NCBI GenBank assembly: GCA_015143295.1
Contig: CM026554.1
Span: forward strand, 51,458,627-51,522,626
Direction: 5' to 3'
Length of the DNA: 64,000 nt
Origin: Tetracentron sinense
Lineage: Eukaryota > Streptophyta > Magnoliopsida > Trochodendrales > Trochodendraceae
The translations under genes were made by a program, and so were the position numbers. Below, one piece after another: positions 49,201 through 61,200 of this stretch. Below the pieces are notes generated by a model, which had not been told where the DNA came from, did not search any database, and saw nothing but the letters and a program-made list of their open reading frames with translations. Positions within the stretch are counted from its first letter, which is position 1; each line of letters begins with the position of its first letter.

Positions 49201-52200
49201 TCTAGTATCTAACAATCTGTAGTTTAACAGCTTTAGCTTTATTATTACCATTGTTTTTTATACCCTCTTTCTTATTGACTCTTCCTATTCTTGTTGCATA
49301 GGACCTCGACAATGCAATCAAAGAAATGGATGGCAAAACAGTTGAAGGACCAGATGGAGGTCCAACATTTAATATCCAGGCATAAATCTAACACTTATGA
49401 GTGTCCTGAAGTAGTTTTCTTTTGGATTTGCATTCCTCCTAATCCGAGCTAAAGCCATCTCTATCTTGGAGTTGCAATAAAATTTGATGAACAATTTGCA
49501 TGGCAATAGGTGGCAGTTGCAAAACCTGTGAACAAAAATAAAAAACGCGCTCGTGATGAATCTCAAAGCAAACCAGCCAGCAAGTCTGTTAGTCATTCCA
49601 AATTTTCGAGGGAGGACCGCGCTCGTGATTTTTCAGGTGATCAAAAATCAAAGGCTCCAAGATTCAATAATTCTGTAGAGGTTGGTTTATTGTGTCCTTT
49701 CCCTGATTTCCATGTTTATTTTTGTTCCTATGTAAGCAAATGGCAACTGCTGACCCTAAATTTTATGTTTCGGGAATTGTAGATCTAGTCTTAATCCCAT
49801 CAGAAAACTGGTAGATACATAGATTTTTTTGTATGGAGATGTTTATGAAAATGATTAGCTGATAAAGTGATACACATGCTGCTGCAAATCTAAAGAGTTG
49901 TGTAAAATAGGAAATTATTAAGGTAATTATTCCAGAAGTCACTTTGACAAAAGTCACAAGCATGGATTGTTTTGGTATTTGTAGGAATATCGGAGTGTTG
50001 ATATCGGGCCTCTTAATGTCATACATGGATACCTGTATTGGTCTTGGGCCTCTTGGCCATGTTTACCTGAAATAACTATATTTCTGAAGTTCTAAAAACT
50101 ACTTTATAGTATAGAAATAGTTCATAAGCATATCCTAGAAAATGCAATAAAGTAACTCTATGTTATATAAATTATAAAATAGATGACAAATTAAGTTTTC
50201 CTAATAGACATAATGATTGTGTGTCCTTGATTGCAGTTCTTTCTTTTCCCTTTTAATAATTGTTGCATGGATTTGATATGCAAGTTATGACTCATAGATG
50301 TTGGATTATGAAAGGCAAAGAGAGGAATAGCATCTTTTGCAAAAAAAATTATTTTTAAAATTGAGTTTTCTGGAGGAATCTTATTGGGTCAACATGCATC
50401 GTAATATGGGTATATAATTTCCATATAATGTATTGTTGTATGAGGTTGACTTCTGTTTTGGTGCTGTCCAGGCACCAGATGTTACTGATCCATATGAAGC
50501 AGCTGTTGTTACATTACCTCTGGCTGTTGCAGATCGTTTACTTCAGATATTGCGACTCGGTATTGCTACCCGATTTGATGTAAGTGATCTCATGGTTAGT
50601 CGCAGAAGCCATAATTTTTCTTGTCTTGTGTTAACCTGTATTATTAGGTTTTTCAAAATCTGGCATCATATGTTGCATGGATCCGTCCAATAAGGCGAAG
50701 GACCAATGTCAACCATGTTGGACTCCAGCTGTTACAGATTTGGACTTATGCTTGAAGACATTTTTTATTCTTGAAGAAAGATTATATTCATAATTAACAA
50801 GTCAAAGTTGGGAATTATTAGGCTGGGTAATAATTTGGAAAAGTCTGCAAAAACGTGAAAAATAATTTTTTTTTATAAAAATTATTACTTATGAAAATTT
50901 ATAAACATTTCGTTTATTAGATTTTCATTCACAACTATTCAATAAGTCACAAATAATTTGTGTTTAAATAATGAAATCTTCGGTTTTTTTTTTCACAAGT
51001 CATGAATAGGTTGTTTGACGAAAAATGCATGAATTATTCATGAATATTTGAAAAAATGGAGAGCTTTGTTACCATGCTTATATGCAGGAGTAGTATTGCA
51101 ATTGTATTTATTCTTATAACTTAATATATGTTCCAGAACAATGCCTATCAGAACTCAGAAGGCACGCACTCTGGCCAAGATATAAGATCTAACTATTATA
51201 TATATATACATAAATGGTTTTAAATGTCGATATTGGGGGAATATTGCAGCTTGAAAATGGGATATTACTCAAGATATTTTGGAGATGGCATATTTTTGTG
51301 GTTTGAGGGAAAAATTGGGGAAATTTTAAAATATATGTAATATTTCAGTGAAACATTAGGACATGTTATAACGGACAGTGATACACACTGAATAGTTTAA
51401 GCGCCCAACTCATAATTGGTAAATTCGTAGGTTCAATTCGTGATGGATGCTTGTCAATGGGAATGCTTAATAAGTCTCTCTTTTTTTCTTATTCGTTAAG
51501 TCTATAGGAATTGGCTCATAAAGAAATGAAACAAAAAAAAGAACATATATAAGAAATTTAAGTCTATAGCGGCTGACGCGAGTAGGTTGATACATTCGTT
51601 TTTTTTATTGGTAACTTGGTAGTAATATATTAAACTAGACAGAAGGCAGCCGTTTATAAGCGGCTCCAATGAGTATGCATGTTAACACATTGATACAAAA
51701 TTCAAACCGTAATGAGTTATAAAACTACACAAGCATAATTCACCAATAATAGCATCAATTTTAAGGACTTCAAAGAACTTTTATCATTATATATTGAGTC
51801 CTCAACTTTCTCAGTCTTATTTTCTGTATATGTGCAGACGCGATTGGCAATTGAGATGTTCTCAAATTGTGTTCCCAACTTTTGGAGGACACAACTTGCA
51901 ACCACATATATTGGAATATTCACCGATAAATGTTGCTTCAACCGAGTTAATCCACCCTCGATTAATTAGAGCCCACAATAGTAATATTTCATCCTTAAGC
52001 TACTCCCTATTGGGTTGCCATGTTACCATCCAATACCATTTGATTGTCTTTTCGGTAATTGAGACATGAGTTCTATATGACATGGATAAGATTTTCATAA
52101 AATAACTAATCATGCTTAAAAGCATAAATAATTAACCCTAGGTGAATTCATAATTGTTAGTTTTAATTTTAATATAAAGGATTTTTTAATTATTAATAAC

Positions 52201-55200
52201 TATTTTATTAGGAAATTAAATATCATACTTTTCTAAAAACTAAGTTATAATTAAAGTATCACTACATCTAATGTGTGTATTTTCCCCATAAATAGCTTTT
52301 TAAAAATTTGTTGAATCTTTTTAATTAAAAATTTAAAAATAAATATTTTTATAAGGATAATTAACACCGTAGTTATTCATATTTTCTGACATAATTATGT
52401 GATGGTTATCAATTACACTTAATTATTTTTATTTATATGTAATATTATTTGATATCTAAAATAATTCTTTTTTGAAAAGTTGAAAACTTTCCTACCCATT
52501 CATGGATTGCCGGACATGCATAACATACTGAAATTTTATATTAATTGGCCTTATTATAAGTTTAATATTTTTTAAAATTTTAATTTTGGGTAATATTTTC
52601 AAACAGTTTTTATTAAAAATAATAATTTGTATCAAAATTTAAAAATTGTTTGGCCAATCGATAGATCAACTGCAAATACAACATATTCAATTTTCAAACT
52701 CATCAGTTTTATATTAAGTCCAAGATCTAAAAAGAATTTTAAAAAATAGGCACAATATACCTTTCCCTCACTTTTTTCCTAGAAAAAATCTCCCCATGCG
52801 CTCTGCACAGTGTTTAACATTAGTTTTGAGTTGGTTTGGGCTAACTAGGGCAAACCTGAACTCAAATTGGTGAAAAAAAACGTAAATATTCCACGAAGTC
52901 AGTCGAAGTTTCCCAAAGTTTGAAAAAAAATGTAAATATTCCATGAAGTCAGTCGAAGTTTCCCAAAGTTTAAAAAAAAATGGCCAATATATTGCACGAT
53001 ATAAGCAATATATGGCCGATATTTAGAAATATTTTACTGATAAAATGTAAAATGATAAATACCATAGAGAATATGTCCCCACCTTGCAAGATGACGATAT
53101 ATCGACTGATATTTCAAACCATGTCCCCGAGTAAAAAAGTTATTATACAATGCTTAATGCTAATGAGGTGGCTACCTCATTAGCAACCAGGCTGTACACA
53201 ACAAATTCCAAAGTTGTTGCAATGAATTGTGGCATCCTAACTTAACAAGAATATCGTGTGAGCAACTCCATTGAACTTTTGTGAATGATAGACTAATGAA
53301 ATATCAACCTTTGGTGCTCTCACTTCTCAGCTCCTGATAATCTACTAGGCTGCTTCCATATGCTCAAGCAAACTTCAATGGGTGTCATCCTCCATAAGGT
53401 TTGGAGTTGGACCAAACTCCAAAAGCTCCAGTCGACCAACCTTAGATTTGCTCGGGCAAACTTATGTATGGAACCCTTGGATGCCAAAGAAATGTAATTG
53501 ACCTTGCCATGCCTTGCTTAGAAACAACGATTAAGTACAATGCCTTGTTGGGAAACTGCAATTGAGGGTGGACTTGTAATCCAATCTGCAAAGAACATAA
53601 AATTTGGGAATAATATTTTTCCTACTGATTAAGTGGTCAATTAGGAAAAATTAGTAACTTATCAAGCATGTGGTCCATAAAATCAACAATGCTTTGGAGG
53701 GGATGGGAGAGCCCTACATGAATTGAGCCAGAAGAGATGGATTTTCAGTCACTTAAGGGGGGAAAATAATCATACCACAATACACCTTTCGGTACTGAAT
53801 TCCACTTGAACTTGTCTTCTGAACAATTTGGAAGGCACTAGCTTCCAATTTAGCATGAAGACCAGCTAGGTAGCCCCTTACCCAATCATTCAGTTTTATT
53901 TCAATCTTTGGATCCACTAACCCACACTGCCTCCTGGGGAAGTCCAGTTGTCATTACACCAGAGATTGAAAAACAATAGCTGAACTGAGGTATCCCACTG
54001 ATCTCCCTCTAAACAAATCAACCGAAACTGACTAGTCAACTCAGTAGCGAGGGAGAGGGACCTTGATAATCAAATTATTCTTATACAAAAGAGCTCACAT
54101 AGAACTCTTTTGAGCCTGGATTATGAGTGAAAATACAAAAAGAGATTTCTCCTATTAAGTAAAAGGTGCGCTCGTAGTAATAATTTCCAAAATCCTTCTT
54201 CCGTTCACCGTTTCATAGAGATATAGAAAGGAGTGAGATAGGGGATTTTCCACAACACTAGTTTTTTCAAAACTCACTGTCTCTTCCAATTCTGTCTGAA
54301 TTAAATGCTTTTTATAAATATTTCGTACTTTGTTGATGCCTTTCCTAAGACCAGTTGTGTAACTACTTGCAAACTCATTGTTATACCTACCACGATTTCT
54401 ACTTTTTTACTTGATTTCAGTAACTTTTCTCAATAGGCTAAAAGATTCTTCTCCAAATGTTTAAAGTTAGTTTTTCAACAAGAGCTTTTTAATTAAGTTT
54501 TGAGGGAAGAAAGCCAAGACCTCCCACTTGGGATTAAAATTCTACCTTCCACTATGGTAAGTGATATATCTTTGCATTATATTGTTCCAAAGGAATACAC
54601 TTTGTAGCTTCTCAAGTCTCATCACCATGGAAGCTGGAATTGTTTAAATGGAGAAAGGATGTAAGTGAAAAAGCTTGAGGTGTGTCCAACATCAAGATAA
54701 TCTTGCTGACATTTGGAATATAGCCTTTCTTCGAAGACGTTAACCTCCTCCCAAAGTGCTCTACCACCATGGGGCATTAACTAGCACCGAGGGGGAGACT
54801 AAGATAGGAGGAAGGAGATGGTCGACCTTACATTTGAAGGCATTGAAGAGCTCCTTGATAATTTCCACTTCATCAATGGAAAAGACTTCATTTTGTTGAG
54901 ATTTATCGAAAGACCGAGACCCATCTCAAATTATTGTATAGAAATGCTAGCCCCAACCGCAGTCTTCTCCAGACGCAAGATGGTGGCAACAAGTGTCAAA
55001 CAATCTCCCTGTTATAGGGTAGCAACACCATGTTTTGCACTCACTCCGCGTCTGTGGGAATTTTTTGACTTAGTGCGTCTGGGGCTAGCACTCCTCTTTA
55101 TTTTATAGTTTATACATATATGTGTGTGCATGCCCGCATGGTAAAACCACAATTCCTCTTTTATCCTAGTTTGTGTGTGTGTCTTCTTTTATCCATATTG

Positions 55201-58200
55201 GATTCCAGCTTTTTACTCATGCCAATTGTATATGTTGCTTGAGTTGTTGGTGACCCTTAATGTTTGCTTGTTGGCAGATAGACATTCAGTGCATAACCAG
55301 CCTCAAGAAACTCCCTGAGTCGATAGCTGTAGCCATCCTTGATCAGGTTCAGCATAGTCTCTTCTCTTCTCCTTTCCTTTTTATTTGAACTTGTTTTTTT
55401 TTCAATTGTGGTCTACTTTTTCAATGTAATGCTTCTGTTTGTAGCTCATTTTTATTTCCTGCACCTCTTCTGTGCAGTTCATGTTATCAGGGGCAGATAG
55501 GTATAATAAGGGAGCATATCTTGCTGGGTTAATTTCCCGGGTATATACAAAACAATATTCCTTGAATGAGAGCAGCTGCCTGTTTCTGGAATTATTAGAA
55601 TTTTTTGTTAAGTGGTCCTATTATATCATAATACAGTTTTGGCTGTTGTTGCAGCACCAGGTTGATAAAGTGGGATTGAATCGGGATCCATTGCATCTGT
55701 CAAGAATAGGGGATATTGCCTCCAGGGAATTAGAGCTGCCCAGTTTATCTGGTAGAGTTCATCTCCCGGCCCTTGATTCTCTTGCTTCACCTGTAGGCGT
55801 TGCTGCATCTAGGTCAGTTTTTTGTACATTTTCCTACATAAAGTTTCTTTAAAGACAGCGAATCTAAGATTTAACAACAGACCTACTAGCTTACTAACAC
55901 TTTCCACCAATCAGGGGGAAAATTCCAGTGGAATTCCTTAGGATTAGGTTTTAGGGTTTGTATCTAGGGTTTGAAGGAGGAAGAAGAAGAAGAGAAAGAG
56001 GAAAGGGGGAGAGAACTTAATGTCTCTCTCTCTCATTCTATTTTGTAGGTAGGGTTTCTCCTAATTACAAGTATGCCATCATAGGCTACCAAGGAAAGAT
56101 ATATCCCTATGCTATAGTGTAACAGAGTGTAGCATAGGATTACATAGATAAAAGATAGAATTCTACACCTCAAGCTGATATTTATATATTACAAATACCG
56201 AGCTTGCCAATAATCTTAGTGAACTGTATACTACCAAGACCCTTGGTCAAAATATCAGCAAGTTGGTCACTAGTCTTCACAAATGGACTGCATATGAGGC
56301 TTGTCTTCAATTGCTTCTTGATAAAGTGTTTGTCCATCTCAATGTGTTTGGTTTTGTTGTGAATAGGGTTATGTACTTTCTCATTATGAGAAGGGGTCAT
56401 TCGAGCGTATGTAAATAGGTATTATGTAAAAGAAAATTTTACTCTTTTTCTTTATTCCTCTGTATCAGGCATTTTTGGAGGACATATTTGTTATATCATC
56501 CTCATGATGGATCAGTGAATTATTGGGCCTAGCTGGATTTGAACCAGTGTAGGTCTATCCCATAGAGGTACTCAATTGGATTAGTGATCAATTTCTAGGT
56601 TTCTTCGTAAACTTAATTGGTTACTTCCAAATTACGCCAAATTGTAAGCAATGCTAATTGCCGCCTTGTTGTCACAATACAACTTCATAGGCCCCTGAAT
56701 AGGGAGCTTCAGGTCGGCCAAAAGAATGCGAAATCACAAAATCTTACACAATGTATGAGCCATAGACCGGAACTCTGCCTCTGCATTAGATCTGGCAACC
56801 ACAAACTACTTCTCCACGTGACGATATTACCACCAACAAATGTACAGTAACCAGAAGTGGAGCGTCTATCTGATACAGTTCTAGTCCAATATGCAATCAG
56901 TCAAAGTCTCAATATATAGATTACCAGTACGAGCATACAACAAACCTTGTCCTGGAGCTAACTTGAGAAATCTCAGAATCCTGTAAACAGCATCAAGTGT
57001 GCGGAGGTAGGCGCATGCATGAACTGGCTCACAATGCTGACGACATACATCGATAAAAAAAATCAGGACGAGTGAGAGAGATATCAGTTTTCCTACAACT
57101 CTCTAATATCAAGTTGGTCACAAGCTTCTTACCAACATAGTTACAAAAAACTGCGTTTTTTTGAAAAAAACCTGTTTAAAACGCGCATTAATACCCTGCC
57201 GTAGAAAACGGCGTTTAAAACCCGTTTTTTGAATAAAACACGTATTATAGTTTTAACCCCGTTTAAAACGAATAATGCGAAGAAAAAAAATGGATAATCT
57301 TGAATTTTTTTGAGAATGAAGATTATGCAGATATTGAAGACTTTGATGCTTTTTTGAGGGATTGATGAATATAAATGAGTGGTTTTATTAATATACATAT
57401 TTTAGTCTTGTTTTTAATCTTGATAATTGATGTTTTAATGAAATTTAATGCCTTGATCGAATGAATTTGATGTTAAAATAATGTTATGAACTTATTATTA
57501 TTGATTATAGTTACTCTTTTTGTATATTATCTCACGAAATTGTTAGATATATTAATTAGTATTGTTACTAACTTTTATAATTATAAATTTTTTCTCCATT
57601 TTTTCCCCGAAGTTTTCCCGTATATTCCCGATTTTTTCTAATTTTTCCGTACTTGACCCTTACCGAATTATTCCCGAACCCTGGCTTTGTGACTATGCTC
57701 ACTAGTGGCTTCACCAAGCTTATGGTTGGAGTCAATGGGAGTGTCACAAAGCTTACAACCAATCATACCAGTCTCATGTAGAAGGCCAATGACATATTTG
57801 CGTTGTGATATAAAGATGCGTTTCATGGACTTGGAAACCTCAAAAAAAAAAAAAAACCCTTAATACCCAAGAAATACCTCAACTGGCCTAGATCCTTGAT
57901 TTCAAATTCCTTTGCAAGTAAGCCCTTCAACTTTTGCATTTCCTCCTAGTCGTCTCCAGTCAACACAATGTCATCTACATAAACAAACAATGAGTGCAGT
58001 CACTATGGGTATCATTTGTTACTAAAGAATTATAACGTATCGAAGTGTATCATAGTGTATTGTGCATGTTGGTCTTGATGCACAACAATACAGGGTCTAT
58101 ACGCCTGAAATTTTCTTGTTACTTTGTTCATATATATTGGCATCCCAAAGTAATGATACATATCGTACCGATATGCACGATACAATTGATACTAAGAATC

Positions 58201-61200
58201 ATGATAAGATATGTGGAGAAGTGATTCTATTATGTCTAAGGAAATGTATTAGGCACTCATAAACATTCACAGTAAAGTGGTTGCCCGCTTAATTATTTAG
58301 AATATTGGAAAATCGGTTTACTCCTTTGGACATTATGATCTCGGACTTATTTCGAGTACAAAGTGATGTGACTGAACCTTTTTTCAGGCCGCCTACGTAC
58401 TTGTTATGGCATCAAGTTATGACGTAGTTCAAGCTTCTTAATTTAGGGTCCTTACTCCTAGTCTTTATGTGCTATCTAGTCTTAAAATTCTAACTAGCTA
58501 ATTTTTTTTTATTTTAATGGAAATGACTAGGTTACAGAAAGAAGGGGCTTAGATGGTGCGCCAAACATAGCCTCCTTTCATTTCCCAAATGATCCAAGTA
58601 CAAGTAATCTTAGTATACAAGACCTTAAGCGTGGTATTTCTTGACTTGGTCATGTTGATAGGCTTCTCCATGCATGTAATTTTTTTGCTTCCCATTCGCC
58701 CGTTAGCCCTTTAGAGCCGTCAACTTATACCAGCCCACTCCTCACTGATGGCAACTTTGGTATTCATTGAGTATGTCCAAAGACTCCAAACCATCTCAGT
58801 CGACTCTCTTTAGTTTATCATCTATTAGTGCTACTCCTAGATTCTCTTTAATGCACTCGTTTTCTTTCTTCTTTCCACTCTTCTATCCTAACAAGCTCAT
58901 ACAACTACAGTTATTCTATGAACGTGTTGCTTTTTGGTCACCAAACATTCTGCATTTCTGCTCAATAAAGCATAACGGGTCTTGTTGTTTTATAACCTTT
59001 TTATTTATTTATCGGAATGCATGAGTCATATAGAACAGTTGAGCTAAGCTCTAATTCATCTCCACTTTATCTGGCCAGCTCTAATTTGCTGGGCATCATC
59101 TTCCACAGTCTCTCCATTCTTACGAATAATTGAGCTAAGATATCATGCAAGACTAACTTGCAGAATCAATATTTGCTCTGATATCAATACCAATGCAGAA
59201 CGGTTGTTAAAACCATAGTTACCAGAGCGAGAAGCGGGAAGCGAGGCTACTAAAAACCAGAGCAGTAAACGAGAAGCATGAAACGACTAAGGAAACGATC
59301 AAGGAAGTGAGTGAGAAATGATTGAGGAAGCGAGTGAGAAGCGAACAAGAAGCCATTGGGGAAGCGAGCAAGATCGATTGGGAAACTAAGTCTCTTTACC
59401 GACATTACTCTCAAAAAAAAAAACTTGATTTTTAGGGTTAGGGTTTTGAAATCATTTCCTGATCGCGTTTTCCCTTCATTTCTCATCGTTTCCCGATTGC
59501 TTTATAGTCGTTTCCCCGATCATTTGGAGGCGTTTCCCCAATTGTTCAAGGATGTTTCCCAAGCGTTTCCCAAAAATGAGGAAACTGCATCGCTCTCGCT
59601 TCCCGAACGTGTTTCCTGGGAAGCGCGCTTCTCACCCTTGGGGTGGTTTCCCTGCAACTATGGTTAAAACCTTCCTAGGTCAATCAGATATGCGATTAGA
59701 GGATACAAAAGAAGAAAATGTATGAAGAAGAGAGAACATAATGTGTAGCTCACACAAGAGTTTGTGGAAACTACCCAAGGAAAAAAGAATAATTTTCAAA
59801 GGAACAGAACCTCCATTCTTTGACTTATAAACTTAAAATATCATTGTTGCATAGAGACAGATTTCTTAGTTACAGTCAGACTCCCAGAGCTACTTGAAAT
59901 AGAAACCTAATAAATTCCTAAAATCTAAAAGCTAAGATAAAGACATAGGGTTCTCAGTTACACTTAAATGGAATCCCCTAGCTACCAGAAATCGAAACCC
60001 AATAAGTTTCTGAAACCTAGGATTTTCAACAACCAAATAGGGATCCTAATAAGAGATGAACCTACCAACAGTTTCCCACTGAAGGCCAAATGCTACAAAC
60101 AAAAACTGATAATCCTAATAATATAAATTTGTAGTGGGACCCACATGAGTGAGGTTACTCCTCTCCCTTTCATAGAATGCTATCGAATATGTGTGCCTTA
60201 ATGTGCATCTGGAAATGTAATAAGAAAACCTTCCAAGAAAAGACCGAGACAGCTCTGAACACATTTATGATTTAACGTCATTGACTCAAGTATATCATGG
60301 GTGGTCTTTGACGAATTCGAGATTACCACTTGGCGAATCTTGAAGGTGATTGGAAAGCTATATGCAAATGTAAGTTGTCAATGAGTATATTAGATTTTGT
60401 TGGAAGAAGCCAAAAGGCCAATCTACAAACAACCTTCTTCTAGCCAAAGTCTGGATTTTTTCAGAAGTATTTGCAATCTTGTCTCTGACCATGTTGGCAG
60501 TCATACCCCTGTTGACATATCCAGCATGCCCAAGACCCTAAGGGCAAGTTGAATTGCAAGGATATCTTTGAATCAGCGTATCCTTGTCTGATTAGAAGGT
60601 TCTCTGGGAGGTTCCATCTTCCCTCTAAGTTAGCACCAGAAGGTGCCATTTGGTGGGATGTGCATCTCTCACACATCTGCCTCTCGGGCCAGTCGCGGAT
60701 TGTGTCCCTTATCATATCCTGAAATGTGGACACTTCTTCCCCTTAGTTAATCACACCCTAAAGTGGTACAGTTGTTGCATTGGTTTAATTATAGTCTTTA
60801 TTTAAGAAGTGTTACGATATGACGAATATTTAATCCTTGCAACGTGTTTCCAAATGTATTGTTTGACCTCTATAGCTTTAGATATGTGAAACTGGTGGTA
60901 AACAGATTTCTAAAAAATGTATTGAGCTCATTTGTGAAGTCATATGCCAAAGAGCTTTGAAATAATGTGGAATGGCAATTTGGCATGTATAATTTTTCTT
61001 CTTTTTTCGGTAATTTGGCATGAATCTTTAAAAATCTACAGATCATTGGATATTTTCTCTCATTAATATATACCTAGTAAACTTAGTCCTCGGGAACAGA
61101 TGCTCTTTGCTTTTGTTGTTTCGCTCATCCAAGTTACCTGGATTCTCACAGGTACGACAAGTATACTGCATCCCCGGTTTTGTCTCGCTATTCTGCATCA

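Noticed and set aside
60461-60733. 90-codon frame on the - strand as a gene
   Set aside because: It has a coding-like composition but no recognised domain, and it lies in intron 17 of the RRM gene. I left it as an unassigned patch.
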